Shown here one piece after another: positions 25,005 through 34,772 of a stretch of DNA of 64,000 bases. Every line of letters starts with the position of its first letter. Positions within the stretch are counted from its first letter, which is position 1. Location of the stretch: the NCBI GenBank assembly GCA_903895855.1, contig CAITVN010000236.1, positions 1 through 64,000 of the forward strand. Reading direction: 5' to 3'. The notes beneath the pieces were generated by a model. That model made no database searches. It worked only from the letters and a program-made list of their open reading frames with translations, and was not told where the DNA came from. A program made the position numbers and the translations under genes. The DNA is from Oligoflexia bacterium (GTDB lineage: Bacteria > Bdellovibrionota > UBA1018).

Positions 25005-26178
25005 ATGGCAAATATAGAGAAAAAATCTGCAGCATTACTTGCTCCCCATGAAATTCGTGAGCGGCTATCACAAATGAGTACTCGGTTAGAGTTTCTCAGG
25101 GGGTCACTTTGACCTAGCGGTCAAACAACGACGTATCGAAGAACTCAGTTCGATTTCGACTCAAGAGGGATTCTGGAGCGACAATCGACGTGCTAAGGCA
25201 CTCACTCAAGAAAAATCTCGTTTAGAAAATGAAGTAGCCGAATTTCTCGAGTTGGACCGAGCATTTAATGATGCCTCAACTTTGTATGAATTGGCTCAAG
25301 AGGCGAATGACGAAGACTCACTACGCGAAGTTTCAGAGTTGACAGGTGATCTCGCGGCTCGATTTGAAAAAGTAGAGTTTCACAAAATGCTTTCTGAAGA
25401 GGTTGATCCGAAGAATGCGATTGTGACCATCAATGCAGGGGCTGGAGGCACTGAATCGCAAGATTGGGCTCAGATGCTGCTTCGCATGTATCAACGCTGG
25501 GCTCAAGATCAAGGGTTTCGAGCAGAACTACTTGACGCTCTGACGGGCGAAGAAGCTGGAATCAAAAGTGCGACGCTTTTAGTTTCGGGTGAGTACGCTT
25601 ATGGTTTGTTAAAATCTGAGGCTGGCGTACATCGCTTGGTGAGAATTAGTCCGTTTGATTCGAATGCTCGTCGGCACACTTCGTTTGCGAGTGTGTTTGT
25701 CACACCAGAGATTGACGATGATTTTGAAGTCGTGATTAACCCCGGTGATCTGCGCGTCGATGTGTACCGATCAGGTGGTAAGGGTGGTCAGGGTGTGAAT
25801 ACCACCGACTCAGCGGTTCGTTTGACACACTATCCAACTGGTATCGTAGTAGCCTGTCAGCAAGAGCGCTCGCAAATTAAGAATAAAGACTTGGCGATGA
25901 AAGTGCTTCGCTCGCGTATTTACGAGAGGCACCTAGAAGAAGAACGTAAGAAGCAGGCCTTGGTCGAAGATTCAAAAAAAGACATTGCTTGGGGCAGTCA
26001 GATAAGGTCTTACGTTTTGCACCCTTATAAGATGGTGAAAGATCACCGCACGGGCTTTGTTGCCAACATCGCAGACCGAGTTCTTGATGGAGACCTTGAA
26101 GGCTTCATCAAAGCCTACTTAACTTGTCGAATTACCGGTGAGTGGGCGCGCGGTGGCGCTTCTGATGAAATCGCGTAA
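25005..26178 (+). CDS. prfB: Peptide chain release factor 2 (programmed +1 frameshift)
   Basis: The reading frame starts at ATG 25005, runs 35 codons to an in-frame TGA at 25110-25112, and continues in the +1 frame to 26178, giving about 390 residues. The continuation has the RF2 stop-codon recognition motif SPF (RISPFDSNARRHTS) and the GGQ hydrolysis motif (GGKGGQGVNTTDSAVRLTH). RF2 releases peptides at UGA and UAA. The frameshift makes synthesis depend on RF2 shortage, as in most bacteria. Confidence 0.95.
25098..25113 (+). promoter_or_regulatory. prfB frameshift site
   Basis: AGGGGG (25098-25103) acts as the internal Shine-Dalgarno. One codon later comes CTT TGA C (25107-25113), where the ribosome slips from CTT into the +1 frame and reads GAC. 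The spacing equals that of the classic Escherichia coli prfB site. Confidence 0.95.
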
Positions 26179-26275
26179 AGTGTGTAGGTGTATCAATTTA
26201 GTCATTTGTTAATGTTCGAGTGATTGCTCATTCTGAGTTTGTGCTTGGCCGATAAGTTCATTGAGCAAAATAACA

Positions 26276-27232
26276 ATGACAACCGATTTTTCACATTCGC
26301 AGCAGTACTTGCCGGTCGAGTTGCAGTCGTTAAAGACGGGCATTCGTGAAATCGAATTCGACATTTTTGTCAAATTGTCAGACGAAAACTATGTTCAACT
26401 TTTTTCGAAGTCGCTGGGTATTGATTATCGTAGGCTGTTTAAATACGAGAGCCGCGGAGTTCGAGAGTTTCATGTCAGGGCTGAAGAGTTCGAGAGCTAC
26501 CTTCGATTTGCGTCGTTCACTGCTAGCCAGCTCTTAGTGAGCGCAAGTGTCAGTCGCGAGAAAAAAATTGCGAGCCTGATCAGTCTCACTGAGCAGTGTC
26601 TGGTACAAGTGTTCTCGTTGTCGGTTTTTGACGAGAAGGTGATAGCCGAAATTAAAACATTGGTTAATCACTTTATCGCCTTTGTTGAAGTCGATCCTGG
26701 GGCATTGGTCATCTTGCTTAAGCTCATTTCTCAAGGTGGGTACCTGTACTACCACTCAGTATCGGTCATGGTTTTTAGCCTGTTTTTGGCCAGAAGAACT
26801 CAACTGTTTTCGAGGCAAGCGGTTCAACAAGTCGCCATCGGTGCTCTATTGCATGATTTTGGAAAAACCGCTCCGATTGATGCAGTCGATTTAGAACATC
26901 CGGTAAGGGGGGTTGAAAAGCTGGGTAATTTGATTGACGAAAAATCGGTGATTCGAAAAATCATTATTGAGCACCACGAGCAGCCTTCGGGTAAGGGGTA
27001 TCCGTACGGCCTGCGCGGTAGTGAAATTTCTGTTGAAGCAAAGTTGGTGTCGGTGGCGAATGTCTTTAACTCACTCATCAGCGAAAGGCCTCACAGAAAA
27101 GCAATTAGCACCGGTGCAGCCATTGATTTTATTGTCGGCCAGCCTGAAGTTTTTGATTCTAACTCGGCGCAGGTGCTCAGTTTGGTTTTCGCTTCATCCA
27201 CCAAAACACCGGCGCGCCGGCGGCGATCATGA
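26276..27232 (+). CDS. HD-GYP domain c-di-GMP phosphodiesterase
   Basis: 318 residues from the ATG at 26276. The N-terminal ~130 residues are a non-conserved module with strands and helices (a DUF3391-like or regulatory part). The C-terminal HD-GYP domain has the HD pair (ALLHDFGKTAP), HP, HH in IIIEHHEQPSGKGYPYGL (the GYP motif) and a following AKLVSVANVFNSL stretch. Such enzymes hydrolyse cyclic di-GMP. The end overlaps the convergent permease gene by 56 bp. Confidence 0.8.
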   Translation: MTTDFSHSQQYLPVELQSLKTGIREIEFDIFVKLSDENYVQLFSKSLGIDYRRLFKYESRGVREFHVRAEEFESYLRFASFTASQLLVSASVSREKKIASLISLTEQCLVQVFSLSVFDEKVIAEIKTLVNHFIAFVEVDPGALVILLKLISQGGYLYYHSVSVMVFSLFLARRTQLFSRQAVQQVAIGALLHDFGKTAPIDAVDLEHPVRGVEKLGNLIDEKSVIRKIIIEHHEQPSGKGYPYGLRGSEISVEAKLVSVANVFNSLISERPHRKAISTGAAIDFIVGQPEVFDSNSAQVLSLVFASSTKTPARRRRS

Positions 27233-28586
27233 GCAGGCCGATTAACGAGTCGTGTGTTTGTGTGATAAGAGTATTGCCTAAGAGCAAAACGCTGAGCACG
27301 ATGAATAAGATCGGAACGAAGGGGTATCCCCAGGCTTGGTAGAGGTCTTTTTCTGGCACCGAACGACGTCTAAAAATAAAAAGGGCCCCGGCGCAAAGTG
27401 CGTAGAAAATCCATGAAGCGAAAACCACTTGGTCGGTTAGTTGGTCAAACGTTCCTGACATTGCCAGTAAAACCGAAACGACGAATTGGCTGATCACAGC
27501 GATTTGCGGTGATGAGGTTCGGCGAGAGAGGTGGGCGAGTTTTTTCCAGGCGAGGCCTTCAACGGCCATCGCGTACGGAATTCGTGCTCCCGCCATGATT
27601 GACCCATTCATCGCGCCCAAAGCTGAAATCACCATGGCGATCGAAATGAGGCGAATGCCAAAGTCTCCAAAAAACGCTTTCGCGCCGACCGCACCCAGCG
27701 AGAGTGCCGCTGCGTTTTTTGAAGGGTTTGATGAGAGAATTGTCTGCCAGTCGATGGCCCGAAAATAGCCGAAATTGACGAGTAAGTAGGCGACCAGTAC
27801 CAAACTCATTCCTAAAAAAAGAGCGCGTGGAATGTTTTTCTTGGGCTCGTGAATTTCGCCCGCGACCATGGGCATGCCATTCCAACCGTCGTAGGCCCAG
27901 AGCGCTGCGATTGAAGCGGTGAAAAAAGCGCTCAAAAAAGAACTGAGATGAAAGCTCTGATTTGACGGATCGCTAAGCGGACTTGACGTGAACAGCGAAA
28001 ACGGGTCTTGGGTTGCTGGGGCTGCGAAAAAAAGTAGGCCGATCGACAGTGCGATCACCACAAAATACTTAATGATCGTCAGGGCGGTTTGAACCAAGCC
28101 ACTGGTTGAAACTTTAAGCAAATTGATTGCTGAGAAAAAAGTGATCAACGCAATCGCGCAGCCGGTGCGGCCAAACGGAAACGATTCGAGAGAGATCACG
28201 CCGCTTAAAAATGTGGCAGCACCCACACCGTAAGCCGCGATTGAACCGGGTGATCCGATAAAAAATCGAGTCCAGCCATACAAAAAAGCGGTGAAGTCTC
28301 CGTAAGCTTCTCTTAGGTAGACGAATTCTCCGCCTGCTTTTGGGTAACGACTTCCGAGTTCGGCGTAGGTGAGTGCGCCGGCTAATGATAGTAACCCAGC
28401 GAAAACCCAAGCCACCATGACCCAGAGTGGACTGCCCAGTGTGGCGGCCATCGTCGATGATTTGATGAAAATACCCGTGCCGATAACCGTTCCGATAACC
28501 AGTGAAGTGGCGTCAGCAAGGGTGAGCGATCGTATCAATGAAGTTTCGGGTAAGGGGGTAGTATTCGGTTTGGCCATAGAACTCAT
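27177..28586 (-). CDS. APC-family amino-acid permease
   Basis: 469 residues with about 12 hydrophobic segments. The N-terminal signature VIGTVIGTGIFIKSS and SLAGALTYAELGSRYPKAGGEFVYLREAYG is typical of the APC superfamily (L-type amino-acid transporters and serine/threonine exchangers). It imports or exchanges amino acids across the inner membrane; the exact substrate cannot be read. A terminator of the upstream gene lies just before its start. Confidence 0.85.
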   Translation of the reverse strand: MSSMAKPNTTPLPETSLIRSLTLADATSLVIGTVIGTGIFIKSSTMAATLGSPLWVMVAWVFAGLLSLAGALTYAELGSRYPKAGGEFVYLREAYGDFTAFLYGWTRFFIGSPGSIAAYGVGAATFLSGVISLESFPFGRTGCAIALITFFSAINLLKVSTSGLVQTALTIIKYFVVIALSIGLLFFAAPATQDPFSLFTSSPLSDPSNQSFHLSSFLSAFFTASIAALWAYDGWNGMPMVAGEIHEPKKNIPRALFLGMSLVLVAYLLVNFGYFRAIDWQTILSSNPSKNAAALSLGAVGAKAFFGDFGIRLISIAMVISALGAMNGSIMAGARIPYAMAVEGLAWKKLAHLSRRTSSPQIAVISQFVVSVLLAMSGTFDQLTDQVVFASWIFYALCAGALFIFRRRSVPEKDLYQAWGYPFVPILFIVLSVLLLGNTLITQTHDSLIGLLMIAAGAPVFWWMKRKPN

Positions 28587-28615
28587 TTGTCATCTCAAAC
28601 CGAGAAACTCGCTAC

Positions 28616-28657
28616 AAAAAAAATACCCGCTTCACCGGTAAAGGGATGAAGCGGGTA
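28616..28657 (-). terminator. Rho-independent terminator
   Basis: On the minus strand TACCCGCTTCA (28657-28647) pairs perfectly with TGAAGCGGGTA (28634-28624), followed by eight T. It ends the transcript of the repeat-lipoprotein gene at 28703. Confidence 0.9.
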
Positions 28658-28702
28658 GTTCGTGATTTTCTTTTAGTCGCCATTAGTCACTTGACGAGGT
28701 TC

Positions 28703-30823
28703 TTACTTCTCGCTTGAAGGAGGGGTCTTTAAGTCTAGTGCTTTGAAGTCTTCGGCTAAGCGCTCAGCGATTGGAAGCCATTGGCCTTTTCTTGCAGCCA
28801 ATTTCTCGGTTCCGACCCGTTTTGCAACTAAGTCAAACTTGAGACCTTCGCGAAGTTGAACGAGTGTTGAAGCGCCGATCACACCGCGGCTAGGCGTCAC
28901 GTGGCCGATTAGTCTGATCGCTTGGTGAGAGGCTTCGTAGAGTTCAAGCTTCTTTGCCTTTGGCAGATCGGTTTTTGCAAACTTGGGAGTCAAGATATCG
29001 TGAAACATCTTTTTGCCGATAGCTTTGTCTGCTTCAAGTTTTGGTGCAGACGTTGAGGCAATCGACTGAATGGCTGCTTCGCTCGGAGTTTTCTCGGCTT
29101 TTGACGTCTCTTGGCGAGTGATCAAGCGCGAAGCATTTGAGCTCTTAGATTTTGGCAATCCATTCGCAGCTGGAACTGCTGCTATTGCCCAGGCACAACC
29201 TGAGTCTTCATATCCGGTCACGTATCCTTGGTCGTACGAGCTGTTCCAAGCAGCCGAGTAGGTCTGTTGAAAGGTGGCGTTGAATGAATCCGTGTAGCTA
29301 GCTTGGTAGCTGGCTGCCGCAGCTTGCTGGTAGGCCACGGCAAACGCATTGTCGTGATTGTAAGTGAATGATGCTTGGTAGCTGACCAAGTACCCGTCGG
29401 CTGATCCATCAGTGTAGCCTGAAGCCGCTGTCGAATTGTAACCGTTAGCATAATTCGTTTCGTAAGCTTGTTGATAAGCCTGAGTGTAGCAACTCTGGTA
29501 AATCGCTTGTTTACCTTGAGAAAGACCGATCACTAAGCCGTCTCGGTAACCATCGGCATCGCCACTGGCAATACCTTGGTTTTTCGAGGAGGTAGAGGCT
29601 GCGGTGCCTTCGGTTTTTCCGTCGTTTACTCCGCGCGTGTAGTCAGGGCTCAAGTTAGCGGTGTAGGCCTTTGAGTAGAGCGTTTCGTCACGCACGGTAG
29701 CGAAACCATTGTTGTAGCACTTGTCGAACTGTTCGGGTTCAATGGTTTTGAGTGGTTCTGGGTTCAAGCAATCGAGTTCGCCGCTTGTGTAACCGTCAGA
29801 ATAGCCATCGTTTTGCCCCTGGGCGGTTCCGGCTGCGGCACCATCGGCTCTGCCGTCGGCATTGCCTGATTGGGTTCCATCACTTGAGCCAGTGGCAATG
29901 CCTTCAGCGTTACCGGCAGCAATACCATCGACGCGGCCATCGTTTTCGCCTGCGGCTCCGCCGTCTGCTTGGCCTTGATTGTACCCATCGGTGTAACCAT
30001 CGGCTTGGCCGTCGGTCTGTCCATCGCGGGTTCCTGCGTTAGCGCCGCTAGCGGCCCCATTGGTGCAAGAGGCGAGGTCGTGTTCGCCGGTCGCTTGCCC
30101 GGCTTCTTTACCGCGTTGCAGTCCGGCTTCGTATCCCGTGGTGTAGCCTTCGTGTGTGCGGTCGTGAAAGGTTTGGTTGTATCCAGCTGTTTTGCCCTGC
30201 TCATAAGTGGCGTGAGCGCCGTCGCTGGCGCCGCGGCTGGTGTCTTGTGCGTTTGCAGTCGCTGCATCGTTTTTGCCATTGTCTGATGACGCAATAAAGG
30301 CCGGCTTTGTGCAATCAAGAAGCCCTTTTGCCTGAACTGACTGATTGAGTAAGTACTGATCACCGCTGGTGTCACCAGCTGTGATATAATCAAGGCGAAT
30401 GATTTCGTTAAACCAGTGATCGGCATTTGAAGCGAAAACTAGCGAGATTGAGCACTGTGAACTGGGTGTGAGGTCGATGCCAATGGCACAGGTGAGCCCG
30501 CCGTTTTGAGCTGGGCCCATCGCAATTGCGTCGCCAAAATTGTTGGTCATCATGAGACCAGTGATGTGAGCGGCGGCGTCGCCTTGATTTACGAGATTGA
30601 TCTCTTTTGTTAAACCGCTACCGACTGGGGTGTCGGTGGTTAGCGTGAACGTTGTGTTTGTTTGCGTGTAGTCTGAGTTTCCTGAAACAAAATGCAAATC
30701 GGGTTCAGCTTTTGGAGGGCCACCGTTTGAAGTTCTGCACGCAGCAACTGTTAAAGAAGCTGCTGCGAGAATTGCGGTAGCTGTGAGGGTGAGCATCAGT
30801 TTTTGATCTGAAATGAGGGACAT
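28703..30823 (-). CDS. Lipoprotein with long GxxxG repeat
   Basis: 706 residues from the ATG at 30823, where a signal peptide and lipobox (SLTVAACRTS) begin; the frame is open to 30901. After a beta-sandwich-like region (~30-170; TPVGSGLTKEINLVNQGDAAA resembles DUF1573/ASPM-like domains) comes a very long stretch in which every fourth residue is Gly or Ala (GQTDGQADGYTDGYNQG). It is followed by Tyr/Ala/Ser-rich repeats (YQASYTDSFNATF) and a helical C-terminus. The tetrad period suggests glycine-zipper helices. It is surface-exposed by inference, function unknown. Confidence 0.7.
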   Translation of the reverse strand: MSLISDQKLMLTLTATAILAAASLTVAACRTSNGGPPKAEPDLHFVSGNSDYTQTNTTFTLTTDTPVGSGLTKEINLVNQGDAAAHITGLMMTNNFGDAIAMGPAQNGGLTCAIGIDLTPSSQCSISLVFASNADHWFNEIIRLDYITAGDTSGDQYLLNQSVQAKGLLDCTKPAFIASSDNGKNDAATANAQDTSRGASDGAHATYEQGKTAGYNQTFHDRTHEGYTTGYEAGLQRGKEAGQATGEHDLASCTNGAASGANAGTRDGQTDGQADGYTDGYNQGQADGGAAGENDGRVDGIAAGNAEGIATGSSDGTQSGNADGRADGAAAGTAQGQNDGYSDGYTSGELDCLNPEPLKTIEPEQFDKCYNNGFATVRDETLYSKAYTANLSPDYTRGVNDGKTEGTAASTSSKNQGIASGDADGYRDGLVIGLSQGKQAIYQSCYTQAYQQAYETNYANGYNSTAASGYTDGSADGYLVSYQASFTYNHDNAFAVAYQQAAAASYQASYTDSFNATFQQTYSAAWNSSYDQGYVTGYEDSGCAWAIAAVPAANGLPKSKSSNASRLITRQETSKAEKTPSEAAIQSIASTSAPKLEADKAIGKKMFHDILTPKFAKTDLPKAKKLELYEASHQAIRLIGHVTPSRGVIGASTLVQLREGLKFDLVAKRVGTEKLAARKGQWLPIAERLAEDFKALDLKTPPSSEK

Positions 30824-31060
30824 GGTTTTTTTCGCCTTTCTTGAAAATGATAAAATAGCCGAATCTGTTTGATGGATTCGCAAAAGCAAGGGTTGGGCCA
30901 TACCTGATTGAAATGGTCTAAATTACACAAAAGCAGTCAGGTTTGTAGGGTAATAGTCGAGATTCATTGAAAAATAGATTTTCTGGGTTGAAACGCACAG
31001 AGTGCAAAACGCTGTGGGGTTCATTTCGTTCACGTTCTAGTGAGTTCTACAATTGAAACC

Positions 31061-32146
31061 TTAGACGCTAAAAAATGCCCACTCTTTCTTAAGCTCTCGA
31101 ATTGAGTTTTTTCGAGGAACGAGTGCGAGCGCCTGGGTGGCGACCCCGGGTTGGGTCTGAAAACACAGACTCGCACCCATACCCAGTAAGTTTGCAAGGC
31201 CATGGTTTGAGGCTAACGATTTGAGTAAGGTCTCGGGCTTTAGTGATCCAAAAAAATCGGTAACCTGAATGCCCCAGAACTGATCAGATTGCCACAGTCG
31301 CACTTCAACTTGTTCGTTGGGTAAAAGCTCAAAATCTTTCGTCAAGTCGAGGTTGGCTCGGTACCTGAGGCCATTTGATAAGACGGGCGCCTGTATCAGA
31401 GCATTGAGTAAAAGCTCATCAAGGGCTTGGGTGAGAATTCGTCGCACGCGCACCGATTTGAGATCTGAAAAAAATTTGCTCTGCATCGACTCAACGGCAA
31501 GGGTTCGGTGGCTCAATTTTCTAAGTCGCAATTGAGCAACGGCTTGTGAGTCGGTGTCGTTCTCTGTGTTCTGAGTTTGGGTCGAGTAGCGTCGCAGCAA
31601 CTCGCCCAAGGTCGATTGCGAGAGGCTTTGCGTGTTGGCTAGGCTGATGCGTTCTTCAGCTTGAAGCAGTTGGCTAACCGCGAGGTCTGAATAGAGCCTC
31701 AGGCCTTCAGTTTGAGACCTTCTCGCGATAAAGTGGCGGTGCAGAGTCGGTGCCCGTCTTAACCGGTCGAGAAACTCGGTCGAGTTGGCAACGATCCAGA
31801 TCACTTCGTGCGGTTGAAGTTTCAGATGCTTGAGAATGACCCCACTTCGCTCAGGTGGAAAAATGCCTGCATCGAGAAAACACAGGCAAGCTCTATCGGC
31901 CCGCCTGACTTGAGTGAAGGTTTCAAGTGAGCGAATGATGTGCAATTCGCTATTTGAGGCGAATGCGATCCATTCGGCCATGCGCAAATCTTCGTCATTT
32001 TGAGTAAAAATCAGTAGTGATTTACGCAACCGAGCCTCATTCTCTCTAGCTTGATCGGGGTGAGTGGTTTCGTCAAGAAATCTTGCGGGCAGTGACGTCC
32101 GTTTTTTGGCCGTCACCGCTAAGGCCTCTTTCTCTTGCGGTGCCAA
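31061..32146 (-). CDS. Receiver-like plus HATPase regulatory protein
   Basis: 361 residues from a TTG with an AAAGG site. Residues ~40-150 look like a degenerate response-regulator fold (SLLIFTQNDEDLRMAEWIA, CLCFLDAGIF). The C-terminal ~150 residues resemble the anti-sigma/HATPase_c_2 fold, with an N-box (ALDELLLNALI), a weak G1 box (IQVTDFFGSL) and a G2-like HGLANLLGMGASL. No phosphoacceptor His domain is visible. Divergent from the sensor kinase at 32183, so possibly its partner. Confidence 0.6.
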   Translation of the reverse strand: MAPQEKEALAVTAKKRTSLPARFLDETTHPDQARENEARLRKSLLIFTQNDEDLRMAEWIAFASNSELHIIRSLETFTQVRRADRACLCFLDAGIFPPERSGVILKHLKLQPHEVIWIVANSTEFLDRLRRAPTLHRHFIARRSQTEGLRLYSDLAVSQLLQAEERISLANTQSLSQSTLGELLRRYSTQTQNTENDTDSQAVAQLRLRKLSHRTLAVESMQSKFFSDLKSVRVRRILTQALDELLLNALIQAPVLSNGLRYRANLDLTKDFELLPNEQVEVRLWQSDQFWGIQVTDFFGSLKPETLLKSLASNHGLANLLGMGASLCFQTQPGVATQALALVPRKNSIRELKKEWAFFSV

Positions 32147-32182
32147 AGACCTTTCAAAAAGCTCTAAAATGAGCTAGAGCTA

Positions 32183-34075
32183 TTGACCAACGCGAAGTTT
32201 TTATCGCTCGTTTTTGGGGGTTTTTTGAATTTTCAAACGCAGCATTTTCATTTTAAAAAGATCAAACGCTGGTATGAGCCCTCGCTCAAAGCGAGTGTTC
32301 TTTTTGGCCTGTTGTGTGGTCTAGGTTTTTGGGGCCTCGATAGTGTCATTGTCAACAGTTATAGTATGCGAGGCTATTGGCTTGAATTTTTTCACCCTCA
32401 GCCTGCCGACTTTTTTGCTCGAGTGATCGTCGCTTTAGGGTATGTGAGTTTTACCTCGATTTATGGAACTTTGCGCAGGGTAGAAGGTCGGCTTTTCGAA
32501 AGCCAAGATCGCATGAGGGCGATCATTGCCGCAGAGCCCGAGTGTGTGAAGTTATTAGATGACAAAGGTTCTCTTCTCGAAATGAACCCAGCTGGGTTAG
32601 TGATGATTGAAGCCGATTCGTTTGAACAAGTTAGTGGAATGTGTGTTTACCCTTTAGTTGGCCCGTATTACCGAGCTGAGTTCATTGCTCTGGTAGAAAG
32701 GGGGTTTGCTGGTCAGTCAGGAAAACTCGATTTTGAGATTCGGGGTTTAAAGGGGGGGCAACGCTGGTTGGCCACTCATGCCGTGCCTCTCTATGACCGA
32801 CGAGACTCTTCGAAAATTACAGCGGTACTTGCTATCACGAGAGACGTAACCGATCGAAAAAAGGTTGAGCGAGATTTGGTTGAAAGTAAAGAGGTGGCAG
32901 AAAAAGCCAATCAGGCGAAAGACCTTTTTTTGGCAACGCTCTCGCATGAGTTGCGTACTCCGCTCACTTCGATTCTGGGGTGGTCGCAATTGATCAATAG
33001 CGGCAGAGTTGATTCGTCAAAAATGAAAGTTGCTCTACAGACCATCGAAGATTCTGCGCTTTCACAAAATCAATTGATCAGTGACCTTTTAGATATTTCA
33101 CGAATCAGTACAGGTAAAATTGCCCTTGATATTCAAAAAGTTGAATTGGTCGACATTATCGAAAAAGCCGTGAATACGGTGCGAGTTTCGGCCGAGAAAA
33201 AAGGCATTCAGCTTTTAGCAATGCCGAGTGATAGACCGCTTTTTGTTTACGCAGACGCGGGGCGAATGAGACAAGTGATTTGGAATATTCTTTCAAATTC
33301 GATTAAGTTTACTCCGTCGGGTGGCCGAATTGAGATTCGAACTGAAGTGAGCGATGATCTGGTTGGCGAGAGAAACTCGATGGTGACTATTCAGATCACT
33401 GATACGGGAAAAGGAATTTCACCCGAGTTCTTGCCTAAAATTTTTGATCGATTTTCGCAAGCCGACTCTTCGAGCGTCAGAGTGCATGGTGGATTGGGCA
33501 TTGGTTTGGCGTTAGTGCGAAGTTTGCTCAAGCTTCAAGGGGGTACGGTAAGAGCTCAGAGCGAGGGTGAGGGTAAGGGTTCGACATTCACGGTTAGTTT
33601 GCCGTTAGACAGTGTGTCTCAAGTTGCGAATCTTTCATCAAAAAACGCAGAACAGCGTGATCGTTCACCTGCTCTGGCTGTAGAAGAATTGAGGGGGCTT
33701 CGAGTCTTACTGGTTGATGACGAAATGAGCTCACTGAGTTCTATCGCCGAAATGCTTTTGTCGTATGGAGCTGACATTGAGATGGCGGTGTCGGCGAGTG
33801 ATGCGATTGCGGTCTTTAAGAAATCTAGGCCACATTTGGTCGTTAGTGATCTCGGAATGCCAGTTGAAGACGGCTACAGCCTAATTCGAAAAATTCGTCA
33901 ATTGGATCGCAATGAAGGCGGCACTACCGCGGCAATCGCGCTCACTGCCTATGCTGATTCAGAAAGCCGAGAGCAAGCGCTATTGGCTGGATTTCAAGAG
34001 CACTTGGCTAAGCCGATTAGTTCGGTAGACCTCGTTAGGGCGGTACTGCGAGTTAGGGCCGCTCATCAGGTTTGA
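32183..34075 (+). CDS. Hybrid sensor histidine kinase
   Basis: 630 residues starting from a TTG (no better start; the first internal ATG would remove a membrane segment). Order: two hydrophobic segments (~37-105), PAS domain (~120-235, LLDDKGSLLEMNPAG), HisKA with LATLSHELRTPLTSILGW, HATPase with NSIKFTPSGG, DTGKGISPEFL and GGLGIGLAL, then a receiver with LLVDDE, phosphoacceptor SDLGMP and Lys in AKPISS. A membrane-bound two-component sensor; stimulus unknown. Confidence 0.9.
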   Translation: MTNAKFLSLVFGGFLNFQTQHFHFKKIKRWYEPSLKASVLFGLLCGLGFWGLDSVIVNSYSMRGYWLEFFHPQPADFFARVIVALGYVSFTSIYGTLRRVEGRLFESQDRMRAIIAAEPECVKLLDDKGSLLEMNPAGLVMIEADSFEQVSGMCVYPLVGPYYRAEFIALVERGFAGQSGKLDFEIRGLKGGQRWLATHAVPLYDRRDSSKITAVLAITRDVTDRKKVERDLVESKEVAEKANQAKDLFLATLSHELRTPLTSILGWSQLINSGRVDSSKMKVALQTIEDSALSQNQLISDLLDISRISTGKIALDIQKVELVDIIEKAVNTVRVSAEKKGIQLLAMPSDRPLFVYADAGRMRQVIWNILSNSIKFTPSGGRIEIRTEVSDDLVGERNSMVTIQITDTGKGISPEFLPKIFDRFSQADSSSVRVHGGLGIGLALVRSLLKLQGGTVRAQSEGEGKGSTFTVSLPLDSVSQVANLSSKNAEQRDRSPALAVEELRGLRVLLVDDEMSSLSSIAEMLLSYGADIEMAVSASDAIAVFKKSRPHLVVSDLGMPVEDGYSLIRKIRQLDRNEGGTTAAIALTAYADSESREQALLAGFQEHLAKPISSVDLVRAVLRVRAAHQV

Positions 34076-34090
34076 TGCACTCAGCACCAT

Positions 34091-34250
34091 CCGTGAATGT
34101 ATTTTTTGTGAGTAGTGCTTGTAAATCTCTTTTTTGGCTCCACAAACATCTTGTTTTCTTGCTTTCGGCATCATGCCTCGCAAGAGTCGCAAAAAAAGAG
34201 ACTTACGAGCATTACTCACAAAAAATACACTCAAAGACGAAGACGTCCTC
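34091..34250 (-). repeat. Nested-palindrome element, copy A
   Basis: It lies directly after the sensor kinase stop and before the convergent secG. Arms at 34098-34135 and 34192-34229 are complementary with a few wobbles. The 56-nt apex (34136-34191) is almost identical, reverse-complemented, to the apices of copies B and C. On the minus strand the apex contains two hairpins: TCTTGC/GCAAGA enclosing GGCAT/ATGCC, and AAACA-AGA-TGTTT. The outer part is degraded in this copy. Confidence 0.85.
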
Positions 34251-34359
34251 ATCAGAGACTCAAAAGTAGCTAAAAATTGCAAATAGGATCTAAGTGCTCT
34301 TAAGCGCATCTGTGGCAAGAAGCTCAGTTGCAGGTTTGTCGCAGTGTGATTCTGAAAAT

Positions 34360-34731
34360 CTATTTTGCAGAAGTAGGTGCTGGAGCGGCAGGTGCAGCTT
34401 GAGCTGGTGCTGTATCAGGAGTTGCTGGTACCACTGGTGCGGCTGGCTTACCAGGGGTTGTGACTGGAACAATCGGTTGACTCACGTCAAAGAGACTTTT
34501 CTTTGAACCCGCTTGAAAAACGGTCAGAGTGATCGAGGTGCAAAAGAAAATGGCTGCCAAAATAGCAGTGGTTCGGGTGAAGAAGTTGGCTCCACCTGAG
34601 CTGCCGAAAACAGTTTGACTTGATCCGCCAAGTGATGCGCTGATGTCTGCTCCTTTTCCTGACTGAAGAAGAATGAGAAGAATCAAAAATAAACAAGTAG
34701 CTGCATGAACTAAAGTGACAAGAGTCGACAT
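34360..34731 (-). CDS. secG: Protein translocase subunit SecG
   Basis: 123 residues. Two hydrophobic segments (HAATCLFLILLILLQ and TTAILAAIFFCTSITLTVF) flank the family signature LQSGKGADISASLGGSSQTVFGS. SecG is an inner-membrane part of SecYEG that aids protein export. The C-terminal 40 residues are an Ala/Pro-rich tail, common in this group. It is the last gene of the gap-pgk-tpiA operon. Confidence 0.92.
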   Translation of the reverse strand: MSTLVTLVHAATCLFLILLILLQSGKGADISASLGGSSQTVFGSSGGANFFTRTTAILAAIFFCTSITLTVFQAGSKKSLFDVSQPIVPVTTPGKPAAPVVPATPDTAPAQAAPAAPAPTSAK

Positions 34732-34772
34732 AGATTAGATTTCGATATAACGCCTACGAGCTCGAGGCAAGG

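Noticed and set aside
34072..34318. Several overlapping open frames in the palindrome elements (for example the frame reading LRLLRGMMPKARKQDV)
   Set aside because: They arise from the conserved apex and appear on both strands and in all copies; no ribosome binding sites, and the stems change sequence freely.
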